64,000 nt of DNA from Streptomyces hoynatensis (GTDB taxonomy: Bacteria > Actinomycetota > Actinomycetes > Streptomycetales > Streptomycetaceae). Made by a program: the position numbers and the translations under genes. Positions within the stretch are counted from its first letter, which is position 1. The number at the start of each line of letters is the position of its first letter. Where the stretch lies: contig NZ_RBAL01000003.1 of the NCBI RefSeq assembly GCF_003626535.1, positions 124,001-188,000 on the forward strand. The letters run 5' to 3'. Below are positions 16,713 to 25,547 of this stretch, piece after piece. Under the pieces are notes generated by a model, which was not told the DNA's origin, ran no database searches, and saw only the letters and a list, made by a program, of their open reading frames with translations.

Positions 16713-18310
16713 GGCACACCCGCCCCGGTCAGCAGGCGCGGCGCCACCGGGTCCCGGCGCACCGCCACCCGGTCGAGCCCCGACACCAGCAGCCGGTGCG
16801 CGAGGCCGGGGCCGGCCGCGGGCCGGTCCTCGCGCCGGTGCACCCCGCGGGACTCGGCCCTGGCCAGGGCGGACCGGTACATCCAGCGCGCGTGCGCCGC
16901 CAGCGCCGCGGCCTCCCTGGCGCGGAGCGCGGTCCTGCCGTCCCCCGGCGCGGCGCCCAGCCGGTCGCGGGCCTGCTCCCACAGCGGGTCGAGCAGGCGC
17001 AGGCTCTCGGTGAGCCCTTCCGCGGTGCGGAAGTAGTTGTGCCGCAGCGGCAGCACCCGCTCCTGGACGGCGGCCACGAAGGCGTCCACCTCCGCCCTGC
17101 CCACCCCGGGGCCGCCGGGCCGCATCCCGGCCCGGCCCGCCGGGCGCAGCGCGCCGGGCGGGGGCAGCGGGCCGCGTGTCCCGGCGAAGCGGGCGGCGCC
17201 CGCCCCGGCCCAGGTCCCCGAGGAGATCGCCCAGGCCCCGTTCAGGCTGCCGCCGCCGCTGGCCGCGCCGGTGACCAGCTCCCTGGTGGCCACGTCGCCG
17301 GCCGCGTACAGGCCGGGCACGGTGGTGGCGCAGTCCTCGCCCGACAGCCGCAGGCCGCCGGTGCCGCGCACGGTCCCCTCCAGGACGAGACGCAGCGGAT
17401 AGGGCTGGGTGAACACGTCGATGCCCGCCTTCTCCATCGGCAGGAAGTAGTTCGGCTGCGAGCGGCGCATCGCCTCGCGCAGCGCGGCGGGCGCCCGGTC
17501 GAGCCGCGCGAAGACCCGCTCGCCGGCCGCGAGCCGCCGGGCGAGCAGGTCGCGGCCGGCGGGCCCCGCGGTGCCGAGCGGGCGGCCGCGCTCGTCGTAG
17601 TAGGTGGCGTACTGCATCATCAGGCCCTTGGTGTGGTTGCCGAACTCGGGGGAGGCCCCGTACACGGCGGAGAACTCCATGCCGGACAGCTCGGCCCCGA
17701 GTTCGGCCGCCATCAGGTGGCCGTCCCCGGTGTCCACGTTCAGCCCGAAGGCCCGGGAGAGGAACGCGCAGCCGCCGGTGGCCAGCACCACCGCCCCGGC
17801 GCGCACCTCCCAGCGCGCGAAGCCCTCCTGGCGCCGCAGCCCGGCCGCCCCGGTGACCACGCCCGCCTCGTCGGCGAGGAGTTCGAGGGCCGGGTGGTGG
17901 TCGAGTATCCGCACCCCGCCGCGGTGCACCCGGCGCCGCATCCGCCGCATGTACTCCGGGCCCTGCAGGCTGCTGCGGCGCTCCTGCCCGCTCGCGTCCC
18001 GGGGGAAGGGGTAGCCCCAGGAGGCGAGCCGGTTCACCTGCCGGAAGGTCTCCTCCTGCACCCGGGCCATCCAGTCCACGTCGGTGAGCAGGCCGCCGAG
18101 CCGCTGCCGCCCGGCGATCGCGGCGGCGCGCAGCCCGGGGTCGGGCGGCAGGTACCACAGGTTGTTGCCGCCGCCGGCCGCGGCGCCGCTGGTGCCCAGG
18201 TAGCCCTTGTCCGCCAGCACGACGGACGCCCCGGCCTCGGCCGCCCCCAGCGCCGCCCAGGCGCCCGCGGGGCCGCCGCCGAGGACGAGGACGTCGGCGT
18301 CGAGCCTCAT
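16709..18310 (-). CDS. FAD-dependent fumarate-reductase/AprA-like flavoprotein, copy 2
   Basis: 533 residues. The N-terminal dinucleotide fold is VLVLGGGPAGAWAALGAAEA, and the C-terminal FAD segment is GLYAAGDVATRELVTGAASG. GTVRGTGGLRLSG takes the place of the H/R-x-x-GG segment of fumarate reductases. It is clearly homologous to the protein at 19974-21602 (shared LQGPEYMRRMR, ATGGCAFLSRA, NYFLPMEKAG/NFFLPFDRLG). No membrane-anchor subunits are present, so it is not succinate dehydrogenase. It is coupled by ATGA to the binding-protein gene upstream and by GTGA to its ferredoxin downstream. Likely role: oxidoreductase acting on the imported, probably sulfur-containing, compound; the reaction is unknown. 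Confidence 0.85.
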   Translation of the reverse strand: MRLDADVLVLGGGPAGAWAALGAAEAGASVVLADKGYLGTSGAAAGGGNNLWYLPPDPGLRAAAIAGRQRLGGLLTDVDWMARVQEETFRQVNRLASWGYPFPRDASGQERRSSLQGPEYMRRMRRRVHRGGVRILDHHPALELLADEAGVVTGAAGLRRQEGFARWEVRAGAVVLATGGCAFLSRAFGLNVDTGDGHLMAAELGAELSGMEFSAVYGASPEFGNHTKGLMMQYATYYDERGRPLGTAGPAGRDLLARRLAAGERVFARLDRAPAALREAMRRSQPNYFLPMEKAGIDVFTQPYPLRLVLEGTVRGTGGLRLSGEDCATTVPGLYAAGDVATRELVTGAASGGGSLNGAWAISSGTWAGAGAARFAGTRGPLPPPGALRPAGRAGMRPGGPGVGRAEVDAFVAAVQERVLPLRHNYFRTAEGLTESLRLLDPLWEQARDRLGAAPGDGRTALRAREAAALAAHARWMYRSALARAESRGVHRREDRPAAGPGLAHRLLVSGLDRVAVRRDPVAPRLLTGAGVP

Positions 18311-19308
18311 GCCCCCGACCCCGCGTCGTCCACGAGCCAGTCGCCGAGGTCGAAGTCCTCGTCGATGAACCCCTCGTCGACCAGGAACTCCTTGGTGCCC
18401 TCCAGCAGCCGCAGCCCGTCCTCGGGGAACGGCCCCTCGGGCAGCTGGTCCTCCCGGATGGTGGGCCGCACCAGCTCGGCGGGGAAGTCCGAGAGCGAGA
18501 CCGCGAAGTCCTGGTAGGCGCCGAAGTCGGCCCTGGCCTCGTTCACGCCCTGCTGCTGCAGGTCCTGCCAGGTGGCGGCGAAGTCCGGGTGGGCGTCGAG
18601 GAAGCCGTCGGTGGAGACGGTGGCGCTGGTCCCGGCCAGGTCGGGGTGGTCCTCGGCCAGGTGGTCGATGACCTCGTAGCCCCGGGACTCGAAGACCGCG
18701 GCGTTGGCCTGGGGCAGGGCCGCGGCGTCGATGTCGCCGCGCTCCAGCGGCGCCTCGGTGTCGGCCGTGTAGACGTGCACGATCTCGCCCGGCTCCACCC
18801 CGGCCTCGCGCAGCGCCCCGAGGAGATAGCGGTGCATGTAGGAACCGGTCTGCACCGCGATCCGCGCGCCCTGGAGGTCCGCCAGCGTGCGCGGGCCGCC
18901 CGCCTTGACGACGATCGAGGCGTCGGAGCCGACGGAGGCCTGGGCGATCAGCCGGGTCTCCAGGCCGGAGCCGCGGGCGACCAGGGCGGGGGTGTCGCCG
19001 TAGGTGGCGACGTCCAGACTCCCGCCCACCAGCGCCTGGTTGAGGTCGGGGCCGTTGGGGAACGGGTAGACCTCGACCTTGGTGAACCCGAGGTCGGCCA
19101 GGCGCGGCTGGAGCTCCCCCAGGGAGTCGAGGAAGCCGATGGGCCCGCTGAGCTCGGCCTTGGAGCCGATGACGCCGACCCGCAGGGTGTGGCCGGAGGA
19201 GCCGCCGTCCGAGCCGCTCGCCGCGTCGGAGCAGCCGGCCGCCAGCATGGCGAGGGCGGCGAGGGGGGCCGCCGTCGAGAGCAGCCTTCTGGCTCTGGTG
19301 CCGAACAT
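18307..19308 (-). CDS. SsuA/NrtA-type ABC transporter substrate-binding lipoprotein
   Basis: 333 residues. A lipoprotein signal peptide ends in the lipobox LAAGC (~Cys26). The mature part has the periplasmic-binding fold of the sulfonate/nitrate/taurine class: ALVGGSLDVATYGDTPALVA, and DLQGARIAVQTGSYMHRYLL. It should deliver substrate to the permease at 22463-23329 and ATPase at 21599-22390. Unusually it sits between the two flavoprotein/ferredoxin pairs rather than beside the permease. A GAAAGG ribosome site precedes the ATG, and it overlaps the next gene by 4 bp. Confidence 0.9.
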   Translation of the reverse strand: MFGTRARRLLSTAAPLAALAMLAAGCSDAASGSDGGSSGHTLRVGVIGSKAELSGPIGFLDSLGELQPRLADLGFTKVEVYPFPNGPDLNQALVGGSLDVATYGDTPALVARGSGLETRLIAQASVGSDASIVVKAGGPRTLADLQGARIAVQTGSYMHRYLLGALREAGVEPGEIVHVYTADTEAPLERGDIDAAALPQANAAVFESRGYEVIDHLAEDHPDLAGTSATVSTDGFLDAHPDFAATWQDLQQQGVNEARADFGAYQDFAVSLSDFPAELVRPTIREDQLPEGPFPEDGLRLLEGTKEFLVDEGFIDEDFDLGDWLVDDAGSGA

Positions 19309-19584
19309 GGGTGGTGCCTTTCGCAGGGGGTGGAGGGAAACGTGCCTGTCGGTGCGCCGGGGCGCGCAGGGGGTGGACGGGGGGTGCCGCGGGGAACGTC
19401 GTCCCGCGGTGCCGGGACGGCGGGTGGGCGGGTGCCGTGGGGCGGGGTGGCCGGGGTGGCCGGGGGAGCGGGTACGCCGCGGGCCCCGGGGGGCGTGCGC
19501 GGCGCCGGACGGGCGCGGCCCTGGGCGGGCGCCGGGGCGCGCGCCCGGGCGGTGGCGTGCGGGCGTGGCGCCCGCGCGCCGAAG

Positions 19585-19977
19585 TCAGTCGCGGGCGCCG
19601 CGCGCGGGCCCCGCGGGGGCCCGGCCCGCCGCCGGGGCCGGGCCCGCCCGGTCCAGGTCGGGGCCCACCGCAAGCCGGGCGCCGGGGACCCGGCCCCGGC
19701 CCCAGCCGATGCGCTCCCGGTAGCTGCCCAGCAGCCCCGCCCCCGCCACCTCCGGCTCCTCGCGCAGCGGCGAGCCGGCCGGGAGCGGATGGGTGTGCGG
19801 CGCCACGAAGAGGGCGTCCACGGGGCAGTACGCCTCGCACATGTAGCAGGTCTGGCAGTCCTCCTGCCTGGCCACCACGGGCACCCCGCCCGGGCCGCGG
19901 TCGAACACGTTGGTCGGGCAGGCGAGCACGCACTTGTCGCAGGCCACGCAGCGCTCGGCCGAGACGATCTCGATCAC
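19585..19977 (-). CDS. Two-cluster [4Fe-4S] ferredoxin subunit, copy 1 (AprB-like)
   Basis: 130 residues from a GTG overlapping the upstream flavoprotein stop. CVACDKCVLACP (residues 10-21) and CQTCYMCEAYCP (~40-51) bind two [4Fe-4S] clusters. The whole cluster domain aligns with copy 2 (VFDRG, VARQ, CPVDALFVAP), followed by a shared SYRERIGWGRG segment and an Ala/Pro/Gly-rich tail. Electron-transfer partner of the flavoprotein at 19974-21602. A 276-bp gap, with no gene that I can see, separates it from the binding-protein gene. Confidence 0.87.
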   Translation of the reverse strand: MIEIVSAERCVACDKCVLACPTNVFDRGPGGVPVVARQEDCQTCYMCEAYCPVDALFVAPHTHPLPAGSPLREEPEVAGAGLLGSYRERIGWGRGRVPGARLAVGPDLDRAGPAPAAGRAPAGPARGARD

Positions 19978-21602
19978 GCCGTCACCTCCAGGGGCGTCCG
20001 CGCCGAGGTGGCGGGACCCGGCTCGGGAACGGACCAGGTCTCGTCGAGGCCGCCGGTCACCAGGCGCCGGCGCCAGGCCGGGTCCACCTGGCGCGGGTGG
20101 TCGAGCCGCTTGTGCATGCCCCTGGTCTCCTGCCTGGCCAGCGCCGCGGTGTACATCCAGCGCGCGGTGGCCGCCATGGCCGCCGCCTCGCGGGCGCGCA
20201 CCGCCTCGCCGCCCGCCCCGGACAGGGCCTCCCGCAGCCGCCGCCAGGTGCCGTGCAGCGAGTCCAGCGCGGGGGCGAGCACCGCCCCGTCGCGCAGCTG
20301 GTTCTTGTCGTAGGGCAGCACCTCGGCCTGCACGGCGGCCACCACCTCGCGGTGCCCGCCGGGGGCCCAGGTCCGTCCGGTGGGCCGCAGCCCCGCGCCG
20401 CCCACGGGACGGGCCGGGCGCGCGTGGGCGGCGGCGCCCAGGGAGCGGGCGAACGCGGCGGCGCCGCGCCCGGCCCAGGTGCCCGAGGACATCGCCCAGG
20501 CCGCGTTGTGGCTGCCGCCCCCGGTGAAGCCGCCGCAGATCAGCTCCCTGGTCGCGGCGTCGCCCGCCGCGTAGAGGCCGGGAACCCCGGTCGCGCAGTC
20601 CGCGCCGGTCAGCCGGATGCCGCCGGTGCCGCGCACGGTGCCCTCGGCGAGCAGCGTCACCGGGAACATCTCGGTGAACGGGTCGATGCCGAGCCGGTCG
20701 AAGGGCAGGAAGAAGTTCGGCTGCCCCAGCCGCATCGCACGCCGCTGCTCCTCGCCCGCCCGGTCAAGGCGGCACAGCACGGTGCCCTCGGCGAGCAGGG
20801 TCCTGCCGATCACCGAGCGGCCGCGCCGGCTGCCCGCGCCCTCGAGCACGGTGCCGTCCGCGTGGTAGAACGTCGCGAAGCTGTAGTAGGCGGTCTTGGT
20901 GACGGAGGTGAACGCCGGGGCGATGGCATAGGCGTTGGAGAACTCCATGCCCGACATCGCCGCCCCCGCCTCGGCCGCCATCAGGTAGCCGTCCCCGGTG
21001 TCCACGTCGCAGCCCAGGGCCCGGGAGAGGAAGGCGCAGCCGCCCGTGGCCAGCACCACGGCGCCCGCCCGCACCCGGAAGGGGCGCCCCTCCTGCCGGC
21101 GGTGGCCGGCCGCGCCCGCGACCGTCCCGTCGCCGGTGACCAGCAGTTCGAGCACCGGCGAGTGGTCCAGCACCAGCACCCCGGCCCGCTTCGCCCGCAC
21201 CCGCATCCGCCGCATGTACTCCGGGCCCTGGAGGCCGCGCCGCACCTGCTCGCCCGACGCGTCCACGGGGAAGGGGTAGCGGCTGATCGCGGCGACCTCG
21301 TGCATGTTCTCCCAGGTCTGGTCGAGGACCCTGGCCATCCAGCCGCGGTCGGCCAGGTGGCCGCCCAGACCCTCGCGCGCGGCCATCGCCTCCTCCCTGA
21401 GGTCCTCGCGCGGCGGGACGTACCACACGCCGGTGCCCGCGGCGGCGGTCGCCCCGGAGCTGCCGCAGTAGCCCTTGTCCGCGAGCACCACCGAGGCCCC
21501 CGCCTCGGCGGCCTTCACCGCGGCCCAGGCGCCGGCGGGTCCGCCGCCGGCCACGAGGACGTCGGCGGTGAGCCGCAACTCCTCCCTGGTGGTCTCCTTC
21601 AC
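19974..21602 (-). CDS. FAD-dependent fumarate-reductase/AprA-like flavoprotein, copy 1
   Basis: 542 residues from a GTG overlapping the ATPase stop. VLVAGGGPAGAWAAVKAAEA is the FAD-binding fold; GLYAAGDAATRELICGGFTG closes the FAD site; GTVRGTGGIRLTG is the capping-domain equivalent. The family also contains adenylylsulfate reductase alpha, fumarate reductase and L-aspartate oxidase. With the two-cluster ferredoxin it resembles an AprAB-type heterodimer, but sits in a sulfonate-type transport operon. I infer reductive or oxidative processing of an imported organosulfur compound. Specific activity cannot be read from sequence. Confidence 0.87.
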   Translation of the reverse strand: MKETTREELRLTADVLVAGGGPAGAWAAVKAAEAGASVVLADKGYCGSSGATAAAGTGVWYVPPREDLREEAMAAREGLGGHLADRGWMARVLDQTWENMHEVAAISRYPFPVDASGEQVRRGLQGPEYMRRMRVRAKRAGVLVLDHSPVLELLVTGDGTVAGAAGHRRQEGRPFRVRAGAVVLATGGCAFLSRALGCDVDTGDGYLMAAEAGAAMSGMEFSNAYAIAPAFTSVTKTAYYSFATFYHADGTVLEGAGSRRGRSVIGRTLLAEGTVLCRLDRAGEEQRRAMRLGQPNFFLPFDRLGIDPFTEMFPVTLLAEGTVRGTGGIRLTGADCATGVPGLYAAGDAATRELICGGFTGGGSHNAAWAMSSGTWAGRGAAAFARSLGAAAHARPARPVGGAGLRPTGRTWAPGGHREVVAAVQAEVLPYDKNQLRDGAVLAPALDSLHGTWRRLREALSGAGGEAVRAREAAAMAATARWMYTAALARQETRGMHKRLDHPRQVDPAWRRRLVTGGLDETWSVPEPGPATSARTPLEVTA

Positions 21603-22390
21603 GAGGGTTCACCTCCGGTCACGCCGAGTCCGGCCAGAAGCCGGCCGCGCAGCCTCAGCAGGCGCGGGTGGTCGAGGGGACGGGGCCGCGGGATGTCCAC
21701 GGCGAACTCCCTGGCGATGGCGCCCTCGCCGAGCAGCAGCGCGCGGTCGGCGAGCAGGAGGGCCTCCTCCACGTCGTGGGTCACCAGCAGCACCGAGGGC
21801 CGGTGCTCTTCCCACAGCCGCTCGACCAGGCGCTGCGCCCTGAGCCTGGTCAGCGCGTCGAGCGCGCCGAAGGGCTCGTCGAGCAGCAGCAGCCGCGGGG
21901 TGCGCACCAGGGCGCGGGCCAGCGCCACGCGCTGCGACTCGCCGCCGGAGAGGGTGGCGGGCCAGGCGTCGGCGCGTTCGGCCAGGCCCACCTCGTCGAG
22001 CGCGGCGACCGCCCTGGCCCGCAGGTCACCGCCGCGCAGGCCCAGCGTGACGTTGCGCCAGACGCGCTCCCAGGGCAGCAGCCGGTGCTCCTGGAACACC
22101 ACCGCGGTGCGCTCCGGCACGTCGATGTGCCCCTCCACCTCGGGGTCGAGGCCGCCGATCGCCCGCAGCAGCGTGCTCTTGCCCGAGCCGCTTGGCCCGA
22201 GGAGGGCGACGAACTCGCCGGGCGCGATGTCGAGTTCGAGGTCGTCGAGGACGCGCCGGGTGCCGAAGGAGCGCCGCAGCCCGCGCACCCGCACCCCGGC
22301 GGAATCCGGGGGCGCGGCGGCGCGCCCGGGCGGCCGGCCGGTCTCGGGGGACCGGCTCGCGGGGCCGGCCTGATCGGTCTGACTGGACAA
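21599..22390 (-). CDS. SsuB/TauB-type ABC transporter ATPase
   Basis: About 263 residues. Walker A GPSGSGKST, Q-loop VVFQEHRLLPWERV, signature LSGGESQR, Walker B LLLLDEPFGALD and switch His VTHD are all present, so it should be active. The start is uncertain: the TTG at 22390 has GGAGAAAGGAA upstream and gives a product beginning LSSQTDQ; a GTG at 22459, 3 bases past the permease stop, would add 23 residues. It energises uptake with the permease upstream, and its stop overlaps the flavoprotein start. Confidence 0.92.
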   Translation of the reverse strand: MSSQTDQAGPASRSPETGRPPGRAAAPPDSAGVRVRGLRRSFGTRRVLDDLELDIAPGEFVALLGPSGSGKSTLLRAIGGLDPEVEGHIDVPERTAVVFQEHRLLPWERVWRNVTLGLRGGDLRARAVAALDEVGLAERADAWPATLSGGESQRVALARALVRTPRLLLLDEPFGALDALTRLRAQRLVERLWEEHRPSVLLVTHDVEEALLLADRALLLGEGAIAREFAVDIPRPRPLDHPRLLRLRGRLLAGLGVTGGEPS

Positions 22391-22462
22391 CGGGACGGTT
22401 CCTTTCTCCTGGCCGGGCGCCGGCCTTGCGGCCGTGCCCGGCCGCTCGTGTCCCCGCACGGC

Positions 22463-23329
22463 TCAGACCCCGGCGAAGCCGCGGCGCCAGGCCAGGGCGC
22501 GGCGTTCCAGCAGCCGGACGAGCAGGTCGGACAGGACGCCGAGCAGGGCGTAGGTGACGAGGACGACGAACATCACGTCCGTGCGCAGGAATTCGCGGGC
22601 GTCGGTCATCAGGTAGCCGATCCCCGAGGTGGTGGCGGTCTGTTCGGCCACGACGAGGGTGAGCCAGCCGATGCCGAGCGCCTGGCGCAGGCCGACGAAG
22701 ATCTGCGGCAGCGCGCCCGGCAGGATCACCCTGCGGGTCAGCCCCCACCGGCCGAGCCCGCAGGAACGGGCGGCCTCGACCAGCCTGTTGTCCACGCCGC
22801 GGATGCCGTGCAGCACGTTGATGTAGAGCGGGAACACCGGGCCGATGAGGATCAGCATCGTCTTGGAGGTCTCGCCGATGCCGAACCAGATGATGAAGAC
22901 CGGAGCCAGGGCCAGGTGCGGCAGCATCCGCAGCGCCTGGATCGGCGGGTCGAGGACGTCCTCCACCCACCGCGTCAGCCCGGCCGCGAGCCCGAGCACG
23001 AGGCCGAGCGGGATGCCGAGGGCGAGCCCGCGCCCGACCCGTCCCAGGGAGACGAGCAGGTGGTGCCCGAAGTCGCCCGATTCGAGCAACTCCACGGCCG
23101 CCTCCCGGACGCTGCCTGGCGAGGGGGTCGTCGAGCCGAACCAGCCCTGGCGGGTGCCGAGCCACCACAGCAGCAGCACGGCCGCCAGTCCGCTGACCCG
23201 CCGCAGCGCGACGGCCGCGCCGCGGGGCCGCCGCCCGCGCGCCCGCGTCCGGGGGGCGGCGGGCCCGGGCTCGGGAGGCGGGGCCGCGGGCGCGGGTGCG
23301 GTGAGGACGGGGGCCTGGTTTTCGGGCAT
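22463..23329 (-). CDS. SsuC/TauC-type ABC transporter permease
   Basis: 288 residues from the ATG at 23329 (GAAAGG 10 bases upstream). A ~45-residue P/A/R-rich cytoplasmic N-terminus precedes six hydrophobic helices (first VSGLAAVLLLWWLGTRQGW). The EAA-type loop that contacts the ATPase is VEAARSCGLGRWGLTRRVIL with PGALPQIFVGLRQALGIGW. This is the nitrate/sulfonate/taurine permease family. It is the first large gene of the minus-strand cluster; a leader peptide gene lies 368 bp upstream. Confidence 0.92.
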   Translation of the reverse strand: MPENQAPVLTAPAPAAPPPEPGPAAPRTRARGRRPRGAAVALRRVSGLAAVLLLWWLGTRQGWFGSTTPSPGSVREAAVELLESGDFGHHLLVSLGRVGRGLALGIPLGLVLGLAAGLTRWVEDVLDPPIQALRMLPHLALAPVFIIWFGIGETSKTMLILIGPVFPLYINVLHGIRGVDNRLVEAARSCGLGRWGLTRRVILPGALPQIFVGLRQALGIGWLTLVVAEQTATTSGIGYLMTDAREFLRTDVMFVVLVTYALLGVLSDLLVRLLERRALAWRRGFAGV

Positions 23330-24206
23330 GGTCGTGCGGTCCTTTCGGCGGCGCGCCGCGCCCGCCCCCGGGCGGCGGCCGGGCGTGGCGGCCGGCGAGG
23401 GGAGGGCCGGGCGGCCCGGGCGGGAGGCGGCGAGCGGGCGGGGGAGGCGTGACGGGGAGGCGTGTGCCCCGGCGGAGCGGGCGGGGCGGGCGGAGGAGGG
23501 GGCACGCGGCGCGCCCCCGGCGGGCGGCGCTGCCCGCGGCGGAGGGCCGGCGGCGCCGGGGCACGGCCGGTGGAGGGTCCGGGTGAAGGTCCGGGGAAGG
23601 CCGGGCGGGCGGCGCGCGGCGCAGACGGCCCTGCGGCACGGCCCTGCCGAACGGCCTGGGAAACGGGGGACGTTCGGGGAGGAGGCGGGGTGCGCGTCAG
23701 CGACACATCGCGGTCGCGACCCGCTTGAGGTCGACGGCGCGCCGCCGGGTGAACCGGGCAATGATCCGCATGGCCGAGACTGTAGCGAACAGGTGGACGA
23801 ATGGGTAGGGTCCGCCCAAGTCCGTTCATCTCGGGTCATGTGCCCGTAACGCGGCTTCATCCGCCGTCACGCACGCACCGCCCGTCTGCGCAGGCCGGGC
23901 GGGGACCGCGGGGCGCCGTGAACAGCGTGCGAATTCTCGTGACGGCCTTTCCGGCGCCGGGCCTCAACGGCTTTTGCCGGCCCTACGCGGCCGGATTCCG
24001 GTACGTGAGCGCCATCACCTTTAGTGGCTACCTCACCCGCCGCGGGCATATACCGTCAGGAGACGTCGCAAGACGTCGGGAACTTCAGGGAAACGGGCCG
24101 CCCGCCATCGGGCCGCCGTGGCCGCGCCAGGGACCGGCGCGGGCCGGGCGGGCGGCGGAGCGGGCCGGTGGCCGCCGGCGCTCTCGGAGACGGAGGACCA
24201 GTTGCG
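23330..24206. promoter_or_regulatory. Divergent regulatory region holding the leader peptide gene
   Basis: 877 bp. 23330-23696 is the untranslated leader of the transport operon, extremely G-rich on the plus strand; it should fold strongly. 23697-23771 is the leader peptide. 23772-24206 should contain promoters for both directions; GACGTC occurs twice at 24063-24078, spaced by four bases (GACGTCGCAAGACGTC), and is a candidate operator for the zinc-ribbon gene. No other gene is convincing. Confidence 0.4.
23697..23771 (-). CDS. Cys-Arg-ending leader peptide (attenuator uORF)
   Basis: A 24-codon gene. Its product starts MRIIARFTRRRAVDLKR and ends VATAMCR. I recall the same pattern, ...TRRR.VDL.RV....CR, in short actinomycete leader peptides that sit upstream of sulfur-uptake and cysteine genes, where ribosome stalling at the Cys codon is thought to control downstream expression. 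Here the only Cys codon is TGT, the next-to-last sense codon before CGC TGA. The 368 bases to the permease start are room for alternative RNA folds. Confidence 0.8.
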   Translation of the reverse strand: MRIIARFTRRRAVDLKRVATAMCR

Positions 24207-24476
24207 GTGCAGGGCTACATGACCGCTTCCCAGCGGGAACCCGCCCCGTGCAACTTCTGCGATGGCGACGGGATGAGGTACTACTCCTGGGCCTACGTGC
24301 CCGGCGCCGATCCCTTCTCCTTCCGGCACGTCGAGACGCTGGTCAGATCCGGCTCCTGCCGCAACTGCCGGGGCACCGGGCGGTACGACGCCACCCGCGA
24401 CCCCACTCTCGACCTCGGCCGGGACGAGGACCGGAGCGCGGACCCCGACCAGGACCTGGACGCGGAGCCCGACTGA
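24207..24476 (+). CDS. Small DnaJ-type zinc-ribbon protein
   Basis: 89 residues. A GTG start has GGAGGA 9 bases upstream; the ATG four codons later is the alternative. CNFCDGDG (~residue 15) and CRNCRGTG (~51) are two CxxCxGxG half-sites like those of the DnaJ zinc domain, so one zinc ion is probably bound by four Cys. The tail is acidic (DEDRSADPDQDLDAEPD). Function unknown; no chaperone gene is nearby. Confidence 0.75.
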   Translation: MQGYMTASQREPAPCNFCDGDGMRYYSWAYVPGADPFSFRHVETLVRSGSCRNCRGTGRYDATRDPTLDLGRDEDRSADPDQDLDAEPD

Positions 24477-24478
24477 AC

Positions 24479-24507
24479 CGGCCCCCGGCCGCGCCGGGTG
24501 GGGGCCG
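24479..24507. terminator. Terminator-like hairpin after the zinc-ribbon gene
   Basis: 8-bp perfect arms (CGGCCCCC / GGGGGCCG) with a 13-base loop, starting 2 bases past the stop and lying between convergent genes. Confidence 0.55.
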
Positions 24508-24630
24508 CGCCGCGTGGGGGCCGGGCCGAAGCCGGGCCCGAGGCGGCCCGCGCCGGACGGAGGCGGCCCTGGCCGGCGGGCGCGGGACCGCCGCCCGGGG
24601 CCCGCTCGCCCGCGGGCCCCGGGGCGCCGG

Positions 24631-25512
24631 TCAGGAGCCGCAGCCGAGGCGGTGGGTCGCCAGGGCCACGTCGTCGAGCAGCACGTCGTAGGAGCCGGGC
24701 GCCGAGCCGGCCTGGTACAACTGCCAGCCGATCCGCACCGTGTCGAACCGCGGGAAGACGAAGTCGACCGGGTTGCCGCCGTGTTCCGTGGTGGTCACGG
24801 TCAGGTCGGGCTGCGCCCGGCCGTCGAGCCACACCGAGATCCGGTTGTCGCTCGCGTCCTGCTCCCACTCCACGCAGGTCCACTCCCCGGCCGCGGCGGG
24901 CGCGGAGGCGCGCCAGTTCGTCCAGTCGCCCGTCGGGCCGCCGTCTGAGCCCACGCCCCACAGCGCCGTGCCGCCGTCCACCTCGGGCACGTACTGGCCG
25001 CCGATCGGCCGCACCACGCTGCCGTCGCCCTCGCCCGTCGCCTCGACGAGCGTGAAGTGCGCCCAGTCCGGGGCGGTGGGAAAGGCGGCGACACGCAGCC
25101 ACATCCTGCCGAAGAAGCTGTTGCCCGGGGCGGAGAACCCGTCGGCCTCAAGGAAGGCGTGGCCGTTGTCCTCGGTGTGGACGTGCAGCACCTGCCCCTG
25201 CCGGTGGCCGCGGCCCCGCTCGCGCTCGACGGTCAGCGTGCCGCGTTCGGTGTCCACGCCCCAGTCGAGGCTGGTGGCACCGCCGCGCGGCAGGGACTCG
25301 AAGTCCTCGCAGAACAGCAGCGAGGCGTCGCGGGAGCAGGCGCCGTGCCCCCTCCCGTGGGCGGCCGTCCCGCCGGGGGCGGCCGTGGCGGCGCCGGTGG
25401 CGAAGGTGGCGAGGAGCAACGCGCCGAGCAGGGCCCGCCGGACGCGCCGGGCGGCGGACGGGCCGGCGGGCGGGCGGGGAGACGGGACGGAGGGCGTGCG
25501 GGTTCGTCTCAT
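24631..25512 (-). CDS. Secreted Cip1-like (cellulose-associated) protein
   Basis: 293 residues from the ATG at 25512 (GGAGA upstream). A Sec signal peptide (RRVRRALLGALLLATFATGAATA) precedes a beta-jelly-roll domain with LFCEDFESLPRG, FGRMWLRVAAFPTAPDW, PIGGQYVPE, VEWEQDASDNRISVWLDG and IGWQLYQ. I recognise this as the family of fungal Cip1, a protein induced on cellulose that has streptomycete homologues. Its activity is not settled. The CebR-type box 36 bp upstream supports a role in cellulose use. No separate cellulose-binding module is present. The signal peptide has no Tat twin-Arg consensus that I can identify with confidence. Confidence 0.8.
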   Translation of the reverse strand: MRRTRTPSVPSPRPPAGPSAARRVRRALLGALLLATFATGAATAAPGGTAAHGRGHGACSRDASLLFCEDFESLPRGGATSLDWGVDTERGTLTVERERGRGHRQGQVLHVHTEDNGHAFLEADGFSAPGNSFFGRMWLRVAAFPTAPDWAHFTLVEATGEGDGSVVRPIGGQYVPEVDGGTALWGVGSDGGPTGDWTNWRASAPAAAGEWTCVEWEQDASDNRISVWLDGRAQPDLTVTTTEHGGNPVDFVFPRFDTVRIGWQLYQAGSAPGSYDVLLDDVALATHRLGCGS

Positions 25513-25547
25513 GAAATCTCCGTACGTAGCGGGGCCGTTCACGGTTT

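Noticed and set aside
16709-21602. Succinate dehydrogenase or fumarate reductase complex
   Set aside because: No cytochrome b or membrane-anchor genes, two unlinked copies, and a setting in a sulfonate-type transporter operon.
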